A stretch of 64,000 nucleotides of DNA, taken from contig JACKQE010000001.1 in assembly GCA_024233005.1 (NCBI GenBank), forward strand, positions 186,001 through 250,000, read 5' to 3'. This document shows, piece after piece, positions 51,464 to 61,178 of this stretch. The DNA is from Akkermansiaceae bacterium. Lineage in GTDB: Bacteria > Verrucomicrobiota > Verrucomicrobiia > Verrucomicrobiales > DEV007. Position numbers and translations under genes: made by a program. The first letter of the stretch is position 1; every line of letters begins with the position of its first letter. The notes below the pieces were generated by a model. The model did not search any database, was not told the origin of the DNA, and saw only the letters and a list, made by a program, of their open reading frames with translations.

Positions 51464-52678
51464 TCAGGCCGCCAAGGATTGACGCACCCCCCTCCAAGCT
51501 TGCGTGGCCGGTGCAAACACCAATCCATCCTCCCGCACTTTCCTTGAGAGAGCTTCCAGATTCAGACAAAAGTCATCCCATCGGGAGGAAATAGTGATGT
51601 CGGAACGTACGACGAAGGCCAGATGGGTCATCTGGCTTCGGTCGATCAGATTCCATTCCAGCCCATTCCTAAAGTCGGTATGGGTCATCCACGGAATCAG
51701 GGTTCCTCCAGGATATGAAGTGAGCGGAAAGATTCCAAACCCAGACGTTCTGGCAGGACCGGGACGCCGGTAATCTTCGTCAGACGGCCAGTAGGCATGC
51801 GAGGGAGCGCTCAAGCCCTCAGGAATCCATCCGATGCCCCGTTCATAACTGACCAGCCGTTCCATGGCCGGCATCCGTTCCACCGTGAGGTCGACTTGAA
51901 CACCAGCCTCTTCGAGCTGGCGGCAAACGGGGTTACTGAGGAACCGGTCACCACCCCGGTAACTCGTCGGCGGGACTCCGAAAAAATTGCGGAAACCCTC
52001 GATCCCCATTCCCACGCAATGAGAAATCCAGTCGGCATTTTCATGGTCAGCGGTCCAAGTCCCCGCATCGGCCTCCCATCTCCACGGGTGAACATGAAGG
52101 CCGATTTCATCGCCGCGCTGGATGGCCTCACGCCACTCCGGGGCAAAATGATGAAACGCCCAGTTGGATCGGCCATTGGACGTCTCAACCTGGGGATCGG
52201 CGCGCAGGAACCACGTCAGAGGGATTTCCTCGACACCGGCGATTTTCCGCAGCCGCTCCAAGAGACCCGGCAGACGCCCGAAGAACGCTTCCGTTCCCCG
52301 CCACGAGGGGTCAGCGAGATCCACTTCCCGCCTGTCCGGTTCCACGTCAATGCCAATGACCAGGGGAATGGGTGGCCCCGCGGAGCCGGATCTCTGATGC
52401 GCGGCCGGGGAGCCTCCCTTCCGGGATTGGTGCCATGCTTTTTTGGCCTCAACCAGTTCTTCCAGAACCCGTGAGTGCGACCAGCCCAGACTTTCCGATT
52501 GGGCTTGAAAATGGCCGCACTCCCTGGCACGAAGAGCAGCCATGGCCTTCTCTTTTTGGCGCCATTCTTTGGCAGAGTTTTTCGCAAGCCGGGTTTGCTC
52601 CCGGGCAGTTTTCAGCGCGGAACGCAATTCAGCGATCTCGCGTTCGAACCGGGACCGCCATACAAAGGGAAATTTCAT
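51464..52678 (-). CDS. NodB-like polysaccharide deacetylase family protein with coiled-coil N-terminus
   Basis: 404 residues from ATG 52678; an upstream TTG is the alternative start. Residues about 10-75 are rich in Arg/Glu/Ala/Gln and likely form a coiled coil. From about 105 the protein has a (beta/alpha)7 deacetylase pattern: LVIGIDVEPD near 108, ITWFLRAD near 155, GDEIGLHVHPW near 200 and PTSYRGGDRFL near 245, with the Asp and His positions expected for a metal site. No signal peptide is present, unlike most exported deacetylases. Relatives occur in surface-polysaccharide clusters. The NodB reaction removes acetyl from N-acetylated sugars; this is inferred, not proven. Confidence 0.7.
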   Translation of the reverse strand: MKFPFVWRSRFEREIAELRSALKTAREQTRLAKNSAKEWRQKEKAMAALRARECGHFQAQSESLGWSHSRVLEELVEAKKAWHQSRKGGSPAAHQRSGSAGPPIPLVIGIDVEPDRREVDLADPSWRGTEAFFGRLPGLLERLRKIAGVEEIPLTWFLRADPQVETSNGRSNWAFHHFAPEWREAIQRGDEIGLHVHPWRWEADAGTWTADHENADWISHCVGMGIEGFRNFFGVPPTSYRGGDRFLSNPVCRQLEEAGVQVDLTVERMPAMERLVSYERGIGWIPEGLSAPSHAYWPSDEDYRRPGPARTSGFGIFPLTSYPGGTLIPWMTHTDFRNGLEWNLIDRSQMTHLAFVVRSDITISSRWDDFCLNLEALSRKVREDGLVFAPATQAWRGVRQSLAA

Positions 52679-53020
52679 GCAGTCATTTCGGGCCGACAAC
52701 CGAAGTGGCGCAACCCTGACCGGGGCGGCGCCGTCCTCGAAGCAGGGTTTCCGGGAAAATTTCCCCCTGGCTCCTGATCATGGTTGAAAAGAATGCCAAA
52801 CAACCGCTTCGTCAAGCGGCACTCCCCACATGACTGGCACCATGGCCCGGGTTCGACAGCAGAAATTCCGATGACCAAAGGCTGTCAGTCTGGCACCTGT
52901 CGCGCCAGCGGTTGGCATTTCCACTGACCTGCCCGGACGCCTTTGCGCTTCTTGCCGGGTCTGGTCCTCTGCTATAGTGACGGCCGTGGCGGCCTTCCAG
53001 CCCGTTTTCATTCCTTTTTC
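52679..53020. other. 342-bp gap between divergent genes
   Basis: No gene is supported here; crossing frames lack signatures. It separates the deacetylase (minus) from the SDR gene (plus) and should hold both promoters. The only promoter candidate I can point to is at 52952-52978. Confidence 0.5.
52952..52978 (+). promoter_or_regulatory. candidate sigma-70-like promoter for the SDR-CoA transferase pair
   Basis: TTGCCG (52952-52957) and TATAGT (52973-52978) are separated by 15 bases, which is short of the optimal 17. The -10 box is 42 bp before the SDR ATG. It is a weak, pattern-only call. Confidence 0.25.
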
Positions 53021-53782
53021 ATGAGTCTTGTCATCGATCTTTCAGGCAAAGTGGCGCTTGTTACCGGCGCCTCCCAAGGCATCGGAGCCCAGGTGGCCCG
53101 CACTTTCCATGCGGCCGGGGCAACCGTGGTGTTGAACCACCCGGGACTGGATTCCACCTCTCGGGACGCGGAAGCAATCGCCACGGAACTGAATTCACTG
53201 CGCTCAGAAAGCGCCCTGGTGATCGCCGCGGATGTGGCCGATCCGGCAGCGGTTCAGGCAATGATGACCCGCATTCGGGAGACTGTTGGCGGACTGGATT
53301 ATCTGATCAACAATGCCGCCATCCTGCGTGACCGCACCATCGCCAAAATGTCGCTCGAAGAATGGCAGGCGGTGCTGGATGTCAACCTTTCAGGGGTCTT
53401 TCACTGCTGCAAATTTGCCCTCGAAATCATGCGGGATGATGGGGCCATCGTCAGCCTCGGCAGCATCTCTTCGATCCTGGGATTCCATGGACAGACCAAT
53501 TATGCGGCAGCCAAAGCCGGGGTCCAGGCCATGATGCGGGTACTCAGCCGCGAAGTCGCCCGTCGGGGGATCCGAGCCAACGCAATCGCCCCCGGGGTCA
53601 TCGACACCGCCATGTCCGCCACCATCCCCCCGGAAGTGAGCAAGGCCATGCTTCAGAATGTGCCTCTGGGCCGCTTCGGAACGGTCGCGGAGATCGCCCA
53701 AGTGGCCCTCTTTCTCTGCTCGCCCCTGGCATCTTATGTCACCGGGCAAACTATCGAAGTCAATGGAGGTTGGCGAGGATGA
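53021..53782 (+). CDS. SDR oxidoreductase (FabG/BdhA-like)
   Basis: 253 residues from ATG 53021. Classical short-chain dehydrogenase: cofactor motif GASQGIGAQ (about residues 17-25), NNAA near 95, the catalytic Ser in SLGSISS near 145, YAAAKAG (Tyr-x3-Lys, about 160-166) and the terminal GQTIEVNGGW. It would reduce or oxidise a 3-keto/3-hydroxyacyl or similar substrate using NAD(P). Its stop overlaps the CoA-transferase ATG as ATGA, so the two are co-translated and probably act in one short-chain acid pathway. Confidence 0.9.
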   Translation: MSLVIDLSGKVALVTGASQGIGAQVARTFHAAGATVVLNHPGLDSTSRDAEAIATELNSLRSESALVIAADVADPAAVQAMMTRIRETVGGLDYLINNAAILRDRTIAKMSLEEWQAVLDVNLSGVFHCCKFALEIMRDDGAIVSLGSISSILGFHGQTNYAAAKAGVQAMMRVLSREVARRGIRANAIAPGVIDTAMSATIPPEVSKAMLQNVPLGRFGTVAEIAQVALFLCSPLASYVTGQTIEVNGGWRG

Positions 53783-55263
53783 GGGCGGTCGCACGACGGG
53801 TCACCGCCGCGGAAGCCATTGCTGCAATCCCTGATGAGGCGACAGTGGCGGTGGGCGGATTCGTCGGGGCGGGTCATCCCGAAATGCTCACCGCGGCCCT
53901 GGAGCAGCGTTTTCTGGAAACCGGCACTCCCCGGAACCTGACTCTTTACTACTGCGCGGGACAGGGGGACCGGGCCGGGAGGGGGCTCAACCACCTCGCC
54001 CACCGGGGACTGCTCCGACGGGTCATCGGGGGACATTGGAATCTCGCCCCCCGGCTTGGCGCGCTCGCCCTTGCGAACGAAATTGAGGCCTACAATTTTC
54101 CGCAGGGAGTCCTCAGCGTCCTCCTCCGGGAGATCGCAGCAAAGCGCCCCGGATTGATCACCCGAGTCGGACTGAACACCTTCATCGATCCCGCCCAGGA
54201 CGGGGGAAGACTCAATGCCCGCACGACAGAACCCTTGGTCGAGCGTCTCAAACTGGATGGTGACATCTGGCTGCGCTATAAGCCGGTCCCGATCCACGTG
54301 GGATTGATCCGGGCCACCACGGCGGATGCCAGGGGCAATCTGACGATGGAGCATGAGGGGCTGATCGGCGAGGTCCTGCCCATCGCGCAGGCCGCGAAAA
54401 ACCATGGCGGCATCGTGATTGCCCAAGTGGAGAGAATCGACGACGCCCTGAATGATCCCAAAGCGGTGCGCGTCCCCGGCATCCTGGTGGATTATGTGGT
54501 GGTCAGTGGCGGGGACCAGCATGATCAGACTTTTGGTGAGGCCTTTTGCGGTGATTTCATCACGCGACGGCCCGATGCTTTCGAGCTTCCACCGCTGCCT
54601 TTTTCGGAACGAAAGCTCATCGCCCAACGGGCGCTCCAAGAGATCCGCGACGGGGATGTGGTCAATCTGGGGATCGGCCTCCCCGAAGGCGTGGCCATGG
54701 TCGCGGCGGAAACCGGGCGACTCGGCACCTTCACTCTGACGGTGGAGAGTGGACCCATCGGTGGGGTTCCGGCATCCGGTTTGAATTTCGGATGCAGCCA
54801 TTTTCCCGAGGCCATCATCGACCAACCCTCTCAATTTGATTTTTACGACGGAGGAGGTCTCGACATCGCCGTCCTCGGCGCCGTGGAGGTGGATGCCGCT
54901 GGAAGTGTCAATGTCACCAGTTTCGCCGGCCGCTTTGCAGGGGTTGGAGGCTTTGTAAACATCGCCCAAAGTGCCCGGCGCCTGGTGTTTTGCCTGACCC
55001 TGCGCGCGGACGGACTGGAAGTGGCGTGCAAGGATGGTCAACTCACCATTGTCCGTGAAGGCCGTCACGCCAAATTTGTGCGGCGGCTTCAGCAGGTCTG
55101 TTTTCACGGTCCCACCGCCTTCGAAAGGGGCCAAGAAGTGCTCTATGTCACAGAGCGGGCCGTGTTTGAACTAACGGCGGAAGGGTTGCGTCTCAAAGAG
55201 CTGTCACCTGGAGTGGACCTGGGGAGCCAGGTGCTGGACCAGATCGAGTTCAACCTTCCCTGA
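53779..55263 (+). CDS. fused two-subunit acetate/3-ketoacid-type CoA transferase (YdiF-like)
   Basis: 494 residues from ATG 53779, fixed by the ATGA overlap. Alpha and beta subunits are fused: the alpha half has the oxyanion loop VGGFVGAGHPEML (about 23-35), and the beta half has NLGIGLPEGVA near 297 and the catalytic Glu in LTVESGPIGG near 322. FNFGC-like and LGAVEVDAAGSVNVTSF segments follow. Such enzymes exchange CoA between short-chain acids (acetate, propionate, acetoacetate, hydroxybutyrate). The coupling with an SDR gene suggests activation or release of a hydroxy- or ketoacid. Confidence 0.88.
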   Translation: MRAVARRVTAAEAIAAIPDEATVAVGGFVGAGHPEMLTAALEQRFLETGTPRNLTLYYCAGQGDRAGRGLNHLAHRGLLRRVIGGHWNLAPRLGALALANEIEAYNFPQGVLSVLLREIAAKRPGLITRVGLNTFIDPAQDGGRLNARTTEPLVERLKLDGDIWLRYKPVPIHVGLIRATTADARGNLTMEHEGLIGEVLPIAQAAKNHGGIVIAQVERIDDALNDPKAVRVPGILVDYVVVSGGDQHDQTFGEAFCGDFITRRPDAFELPPLPFSERKLIAQRALQEIRDGDVVNLGIGLPEGVAMVAAETGRLGTFTLTVESGPIGGVPASGLNFGCSHFPEAIIDQPSQFDFYDGGGLDIAVLGAVEVDAAGSVNVTSFAGRFAGVGGFVNIAQSARRLVFCLTLRADGLEVACKDGQLTIVREGRHAKFVRRLQQVCFHGPTAFERGQEVLYVTERAVFELTAEGLRLKELSPGVDLGSQVLDQIEFNLP

Positions 55264-55274
55264 GGCGGACCACA

Positions 55275-56762
55275 TTAGGCGAGCCAGTCCTCGACCACTT
55301 TGCCACCGACATCCGTGAGCCGAAAATCCCGGCCTTGAAAACGATGGGTCAGACGCAAGTGGTCGAGCCCGAAGCAGCGGAGCATCGTGGCATGGAGGTC
55401 ATTGATGTGAACCGGCTTGTCTTCAATGCCCCAACCGATCTCATCGGTCTGGCCATAGACCTGCCCCCCCTTGAGGCCTCCTCCGGACATCAGCATGGTG
55501 AAACTGAACGGATGATGGTCCCGTCCGGTGGCGTTCTCATTGCCGCCGCGATTTTCCCCGAGCGGAGTCCGGCCGAATTCGCTGCCCCAGACCACCATCG
55601 TTTCGTCGTGCAGTCCGCGCTCCTTAAGATCTTTAATCAGGGCGGCAATCGGTTGGTCCACCACGGTGGCGTTGTAGGTCAACTCCTTGTCGAGGTTGCT
55701 GTGATGGTCCCAAGAAGCATAAATGATGTTCACAAAGCGCACCCCGCGCTCCACCATGCGGCGGGCGAGGAGGCAGTTGCGGGAAAAACTCTGTGCCGTC
55801 TCGCCCTGCTTTCCACGCCCACCGTTGGGCGGATCAGCACGATTCACTCCGTAGGCTTCCAGCGTGGCTTTGGATTCGCCCGAAAGATCGATCAACTCCG
55901 GCGCCGCCATCTGCATCCGGTAGGCCAGCTCGTAGCTCGCGATCCGGCTGGCGATTTCGGGATCGCGCATCAAGTCATACCGTGCCTGGTTGACCTGGCG
56001 CAGCGTGTCCAGCCCGGCGCGCTGGAGTTCCGGCGGCAGCCCCGCAGGGTTGGCCAGATTCAGCACGGGATCGCCCTGCTCCCGGAAAAGCACCCCGGCA
56101 TAGGTGCTGGGTAGAAAACCGGACTGCCATAGCGTCGTTCCCCCGCTCGACCCCCGTCCACTGTTGAGCACGACATAACCCGGCAGATTCCGCGACTCCG
56201 AACCAAGACCATAGGTCAGCCAACTGCCCATCGTCGGGAGACCGAAGGAGCCGCGCCCGCATTGCATGAGCAATTGACCGGGATGGTGGTTGAACTGGTC
56301 ACTGTGCAGCGAACGGACCATGAGAAGGTCATCCGCCCGGGTGGCGAGGTGCGGCAGCAGGTCGGAAAAGTCCATGCCGCACTGCCCGTACTTTTTGAAA
56401 ACCCGCTTCGTTCCCAGGAGCTTCGCGGTTTCTTTCTTGATGAAAGCGAACCGGACATTCTTGGTCATCGATTCAGGCAGGGATTGTCCATGCAGTTCGT
56501 TCAACTTCGGTTTGGGATCGAAGAGATCGAGATGCGAAGGCGCGCCCGCCATGAAGATGAAAATGCAGTTCTTCGCCTTGGCGGGAAAATGCGGCTGTCG
56601 TGGGAGCAGGGGATCGGTCCCGGCGGCAGGGGCTGCGAGCAGGCCCTCCTGGCTCAGCAGACTGCCGAGAGCCAACCCACCCAGTCCGCTGGCTGCCGTG
56701 TTGAGAAAGGAACGGCGGGTGGCATGGAGGTCCTGGCGGAGAAAATCGGCGGGCAGTTTCAT
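55275..56762 (-). CDS. DUF1501 exported protein (partner of PSD1 gene)
   Basis: 495 residues. The N-terminus has a twin-arginine-type signal (ATRRSFLNTAASGLGGLALGSLL). Alkaline-phosphatase-like motifs are present: IFIFMAGAPSHLDLFDPKP near residue 66, ASWDHHSN near 365, VVWGSEFGRTPLGENRG near 405 and GRDHHPFSFTMLMSGGG near 427. It begins 8 bp after the end of the upstream PSD1 gene, the usual pairing in planctomycetes and verrucomicrobia. The pair is exported, and its reaction is unknown. Confidence 0.92.
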   Translation of the reverse strand: MKLPADFLRQDLHATRRSFLNTAASGLGGLALGSLLSQEGLLAAPAAGTDPLLPRQPHFPAKAKNCIFIFMAGAPSHLDLFDPKPKLNELHGQSLPESMTKNVRFAFIKKETAKLLGTKRVFKKYGQCGMDFSDLLPHLATRADDLLMVRSLHSDQFNHHPGQLLMQCGRGSFGLPTMGSWLTYGLGSESRNLPGYVVLNSGRGSSGGTTLWQSGFLPSTYAGVLFREQGDPVLNLANPAGLPPELQRAGLDTLRQVNQARYDLMRDPEIASRIASYELAYRMQMAAPELIDLSGESKATLEAYGVNRADPPNGGRGKQGETAQSFSRNCLLARRMVERGVRFVNIIYASWDHHSNLDKELTYNATVVDQPIAALIKDLKERGLHDETMVVWGSEFGRTPLGENRGGNENATGRDHHPFSFTMLMSGGGLKGGQVYGQTDEIGWGIEDKPVHINDLHATMLRCFGLDHLRLTHRFQGRDFRLTDVGGKVVEDWLA

Positions 56763-56770
56763 GGCTGGTA

Positions 56771-59700
56771 TCAGTCCCGGGTGATGACTTCATCGAGATT
56801 CAAGGCGATGCGGGCCACCGCAGTCCAAGCCGCGCTTTCGGAAACAGGGCGGTTTGGGGCCCGGTGCCGGGCGGTGAGGGCGGATGCCTCCTCGGCGTGT
56901 CCGTCATAATAGGCTTTGGAACGCCGCAGCAAATCAAGAAAGAGCGACGTTTCGGCGGTAGCTGGTTCCCTGGCCACACAATGCCTCAGCAGCAGTGTGA
57001 TGCGGGAGGCATCGTCGCCCACCTCCCAACCAAGCGCTCGAACCGCGAGTGCCTGAGACGCTTCGGCGAAAGTTTCATTGTTGAGCAGGGTCAGCGCCTG
57101 CAGCGGAGTGTTGGAAGTTTGCCGGGAGATGGTCGTGGTGTTCGAGTCCGGACAGTCAAAGGTCATCAGATTCGGATGCGGGGAGGTCCGCTTGAAAAAG
57201 GTGTAGAGACCACGACGGTAGCGGTCCGCGCCCGTGCTGTTGTCCCATTTGAAATTCCCCGCGTAACTCAGCGCGGCCACTTCGGCGGGCATCGGAGGGA
57301 ACACGCTGGGTCCGCCAACTTTGTCCGAAAGCAGCCCGGAAAGGGAAAGCCCGATATCCCGGACGATCTCCGCCTGAACCCGCAGACGGTTTTGTCGGGC
57401 TAGGAACCGGTTCGTTGGATCGGTTTCGTCCAATTCAGGACGGTGCCGTGAGGATTGGCGGTAGGTGGCAGACTGGAGAATGAGCCGCAGGAGAGCTTTC
57501 CGGCTCCACCCCTGACGCCGGTATTCAGCCGCGAGCCAGTCGAGCAGTTCGGGGTGCGTGGGTGGGTCACCGCGCACGCCGAAATCATTGATGGTGCGCA
57601 CCATGCCCTCTCCGAAGAGATGGGCCCAGATCTGGTTGACGAGAACGCGCGGGGTCAGGGGATTGCGCTCGTCCATGAGCCAGTTTGCCAGATCCAGCCG
57701 GTCAGCGCGGCCGTCCTGCCGGAACTTCACCGGGGCCAAGGTGGACAGGCCGCCGGGGTGGACTTCCTCCTTGGGCGTGAGAAAATCGCCACGGTCGAGA
57801 ATCCGGGTCAGACGGGGTTCCGCGGTCCTTTGCACGAGGACCCGGACTTCCTCGCCGGGCGGTTTCGGGGCGGCCTTGGCCAACTGGTCCAGTTGGTCCG
57901 CGAGTGCCACGGTCGGCGGATGCACCTTCTTTTGGAAATACTCCCTGAGCTGCTTCTGTTGTCCGGGATTCCTGGCCTCCGGCGGCAGTGCGAGGATGAC
58001 CAACATCTCGGCGGGCGGGGGAAGAACGCTTGGATCACCCGTGATGCCCTGAACGCGTAGCCGGCCCAACGTATGTTGTTGCCCATAATGTTGGCGGAGC
58101 GTGACCGAGATCCGGGTGGGAGAGATTGCCGGAACCGGATTCGTGAACCGAAAATCGGCGTGATGGGATTTCCCGCGCTGCGGGGAAATACCCCACCCGG
58201 TCTTGAGATCGCCGTCGAAAGCCGTGCCGACATCCCACCCTTTTTGGGAAAAATCCGCTGTGGCCGAAGCAACCGCGACCGGCTTTCCAGCGAGGGTCGC
58301 GGAGAGCTCGCTGAGGACAAAATTGCCCCCCTCCATGCGACCCGGCCCGCCGCCAGGAAGGCGCGGATCGGTGATGGCCTCGATCCTCAGTCCGGTAAGC
58401 GGTTTCGGCACCTCCGCCTCAAACTCCAACACGTAGTCGACCGGTCCCTCCGGGTTTTCCCCACCTGCGAGCAAACTCCCGTCTTTTTCCGGTGTCAACG
58501 TCACGCCGGAGACACTGGCCGTGGCCGAGACCAGGCGCAGGTCGTGCCAAGCCGCGGTGCTCTGCGGCTCCGCCTGGCGCTGGAGGTTTTCCCAAGCAGA
58601 CTGGGCCGCCTCCGCTTCCAACGTGGCAGCTTCCATCTTCCGTTTCAAAGCGGCGGCTTTTTCCTCGTGCACGGTTTTCGCTTTCTCATAAGCCGCCAAA
58701 GCCTCGGGAGCGGGGGGCAGCCGGTAGGTAGTCTCGTCTCCATTGTTATAAAAATCGAAGAGCTGATAATATTCCCGCTGCGTGATGGCATCGTATTTGT
58801 GGCTGTGGCAACGGGCACATCCCACGGTGAGTCCCAGCCAGACCGCACCGGTCGTCTCCACACGGTCGAACACCGCTTCGTTGCGGAACTGTTCCTGATC
58901 AGTGCCTCCCTCCGTGTTGGTAAGGGTCTGGCGGTGAAAGGCAGTCGCGAGACGCTGGCCCGGGGCTGCTCCGGGCAGCAGATCCCCGGCGAGCTGTTCA
59001 CGGGTGAACTGGTCGAAGGGCATGTCCGCATTGACCGCCTCGATGACCCAGTCGCGGTAATGCCAGGCATCGGGACGGGGACGGTCCTTCTCATACCCGT
59101 CGGAGTCCGCATAGCGGGCCATGTCGAGCCAGTGACGCCCCCAGCGTTCCCCAAAGTGCCGAGAACGAAGCAATTCATCGATGACTTTTTCATAGGCATC
59201 GGGAGCCGTATCAGCAACAAAGGCAGCGACCTGATCCGGAGTCGGAGGAAGTCCGATCAGATCGTAATAAAGCCGCTTGATCAGGATGGGACGATCCGCT
59301 TCGGGAGATGGCACGATGCCCTCCTGCTCCAAGCGGGCGAGCACGAAGCGATCGATCGGATTGTGTCCCCATGCGGAATCTTTGACGACAGGGATCGGCG
59401 CCCGGGAGAGCGGAGCATAGGCCCAATGCTGGGAATAAGGCGCTCCCTCCTGGATCCAGGCACGGAGTGTGCCCGCGTCAGCTGAGGTCAACCGATCCCC
59501 TTTGGGGGGCATTTTCAGGTCAGGATCGTCAGATAGCACGCGGCGCAGCAGTTCGCTGGCATCGGGCTGGTGCGGAGAGATGGCATGCTCTCCGGACTCG
59601 AGGGCTTTGGTCGCTTCTTCCCTGACGTCGAGACGGAGCCCTCCTTTTTGCTTGTCAGGGCCGTGACATTCCAGACATTTCTGGGCCAGCAACGGCTGGA

Positions 59701-59806
59701 TATCGCGGGAGAAACTGACCCCGTCAGGTGCCGCAAAGACCCAACCTGAACCGGTGACCAGCCAGAGAAGGAGGAAAAGGAAGTGGTATCGGCGGAAAGC
59801 ATTCAT
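56771..59806 (-). CDS. PSD1 and planctomycete cytochrome-c domain protein (DUF1549/DUF1553)
   Basis: 1011 residues from ATG 59806, followed by a signal peptide (MNAFRRYHFLFLLLWLVTG). PSCyt1 has the haem motif CLECHG near residue 45. DUF1549 lies about 145-350, with WGRHWLDMARYADSDGYEKD and CARCHSHKYD. A coiled coil (about 370-420, YEKAKTVHEEKAAALKRKME) and a discoidin-like insert (about 440-600) precede DUF1553, which has LTPRVLVNQIWAHLFGEGMV and NTPLQALTLLN. Same family as 34043-37159 but clearly diverged. It is followed at 8 bp by its DUF1501 partner. Probably an exported haem protein; function is not established. Confidence 0.92.
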   Translation of the reverse strand: MNAFRRYHFLFLLLWLVTGSGWVFAAPDGVSFSRDIQPLLAQKCLECHGPDKQKGGLRLDVREEATKALESGEHAISPHQPDASELLRRVLSDDPDLKMPPKGDRLTSADAGTLRAWIQEGAPYSQHWAYAPLSRAPIPVVKDSAWGHNPIDRFVLARLEQEGIVPSPEADRPILIKRLYYDLIGLPPTPDQVAAFVADTAPDAYEKVIDELLRSRHFGERWGRHWLDMARYADSDGYEKDRPRPDAWHYRDWVIEAVNADMPFDQFTREQLAGDLLPGAAPGQRLATAFHRQTLTNTEGGTDQEQFRNEAVFDRVETTGAVWLGLTVGCARCHSHKYDAITQREYYQLFDFYNNGDETTYRLPPAPEALAAYEKAKTVHEEKAAALKRKMEAATLEAEAAQSAWENLQRQAEPQSTAAWHDLRLVSATASVSGVTLTPEKDGSLLAGGENPEGPVDYVLEFEAEVPKPLTGLRIEAITDPRLPGGGPGRMEGGNFVLSELSATLAGKPVAVASATADFSQKGWDVGTAFDGDLKTGWGISPQRGKSHHADFRFTNPVPAISPTRISVTLRQHYGQQHTLGRLRVQGITGDPSVLPPPAEMLVILALPPEARNPGQQKQLREYFQKKVHPPTVALADQLDQLAKAAPKPPGEEVRVLVQRTAEPRLTRILDRGDFLTPKEEVHPGGLSTLAPVKFRQDGRADRLDLANWLMDERNPLTPRVLVNQIWAHLFGEGMVRTINDFGVRGDPPTHPELLDWLAAEYRRQGWSRKALLRLILQSATYRQSSRHRPELDETDPTNRFLARQNRLRVQAEIVRDIGLSLSGLLSDKVGGPSVFPPMPAEVAALSYAGNFKWDNSTGADRYRRGLYTFFKRTSPHPNLMTFDCPDSNTTTISRQTSNTPLQALTLLNNETFAEASQALAVRALGWEVGDDASRITLLLRHCVAREPATAETSLFLDLLRRSKAYYDGHAEEASALTARHRAPNRPVSESAAWTAVARIALNLDEVITRD

Positions 59807-60023
59807 GCCCGAGAAGAGAATGTCCCGGAATGCCCCTACTTCGCAACGGCACAATCACGGCACCCAAAAATCCCGGAAGCCAGAACACACGAGGCGCCCC
59901 TCGTTCGACATTTTTCGAACGGGGGGCATGGCACAGCGCCAGATAGGCGGAAACGAAACCCTGGGCGATGCTATGGGTGTCAGTCGCATCCGGCTCCCTT
60001 TCCAACAGAGAGGGACAGCGTGA

Positions 60024-61094
60024 TCAGGTGCCGACGGTGATCTCGCTGGGATCTTCGAGGACTGGATGGGCCGTCCGCGGAAGGGGCCGGGCGCGGCGTC
60101 CCTGCATGAGACCTTCGGCGACCCGTTCAGCGAGACGCCGCTGGGTGGCGGGAAAGCGCAGCACGAGTCGACGGCTCCCGGAGAGATCAAAGATCACCAC
60201 ATCTTCGCTGAGGAAGCGAGGTTCCTGCCCGATTTCCATGGATCGCAGGTCGAGAGCGAGATGCTTGGTGCCCCAGTTGCGCCATACCACATGGACTCCG
60301 GGGGTGTCTCCGCCGAGCGCCACAATCTGGACTTTCTGCCAGGTTTTGAGACCGCCAAAACCTTTGACCCGTCCGGTCAGGCATTGGGCGGTCCAGAGCA
60401 CATCGGGGCGGCTTCCCAACGTGGCCGTCAACGCTTGGGCCGCATCCGCCCCGAGAGAGGTGTAAAGCCGGGGTTCCTCTTCCCGGGCCAATGGGGAGCC
60501 CAGTTTGCGCACCAACAGGGAGAGAAATCCGCGGGAACGGCGCCACATTTTGGGTGCGAGCCAGAGTGAGAGGCAGAGCGTGCCAAGGAAAAACAACCCG
60601 GCAATTTTGGGGGACCAGCTCATCAGTCCCAGTCCTCCCACCACCATGACATTCTCCACGGTACTGACCGCCATGTTCGAGAACGGTTCCGGGGAGGCAT
60701 TGACGACCAAGCGTGTCCCGGCTTTGAGTCCGTGGGTCACAAAGGTGGCTCCGCCAGCCAGCATGCCCACGATGACATCGAAACCTGGGTCGGCCGTGCC
60801 GAGTGTTTTCATCGCAAGGAGTCCGCCCCCGATCGGTCGGATGATGGTGTGAATGGCATCCCATGCGGAATCAACCCAGGGGATTTTATCCGCAAAGAAC
60901 TCTGCGGCGGCAAAAATGCCGGCAGCTATGATCACATATTCAGAACCGAGGACTTCCAGTTGCTCGTATTGTGAGGAGAGAGTGATCCACCCCGCATTGA
61001 TGGCAATGCCAGTAATGAACACCGTGAGATAGAGGTTCAGACCCGCGAGGGTCGCAAAGCCAAGCGCGATGGCCAGTTGGTCGAGGATTTCCAT
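60024..61094 (-). CDS. DUF4126 membrane protein
   Basis: 356 residues. The N-terminal half is the DUF4126 membrane domain: ALGFATLAGLNLYLTVFITGIAI, EFFADKIPWVDSAWDAIHTIIRP, then a GGGLLA turn and three further hydrophobic segments to about 195. The C-terminal 150 residues are soluble, with no recognised domain (DLSGSRRLVLRFPAT and similar). The family's function is unknown; the buried charged motif in the membrane part suggests transport or an enzyme. A 12-bp perfect hairpin lies 85 bp upstream of the start. Confidence 0.8.
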   Translation of the reverse strand: MEILDQLAIALGFATLAGLNLYLTVFITGIAINAGWITLSSQYEQLEVLGSEYVIIAAGIFAAAEFFADKIPWVDSAWDAIHTIIRPIGGGLLAMKTLGTADPGFDVIVGMLAGGATFVTHGLKAGTRLVVNASPEPFSNMAVSTVENVMVVGGLGLMSWSPKIAGLFFLGTLCLSLWLAPKMWRRSRGFLSLLVRKLGSPLAREEEPRLYTSLGADAAQALTATLGSRPDVLWTAQCLTGRVKGFGGLKTWQKVQIVALGGDTPGVHVVWRNWGTKHLALDLRSMEIGQEPRFLSEDVVIFDLSGSRRLVLRFPATQRRLAERVAEGLMQGRRARPLPRTAHPVLEDPSEITVGT

Positions 61095-61178
61095 GTCTGT
61101 TTGGGTGTGGGGTCGGTATGGGGGGGAACGGGAGATTGCTGTCAGGAGGTTTGACGAAGTACATTCTCCAAACGTTCG

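Noticed and set aside
58073..59485. Plus-strand frame of 470 codons
   Set aside because: Antisense to the second PSD1 gene; composition and lack of motifs fit a shadow.
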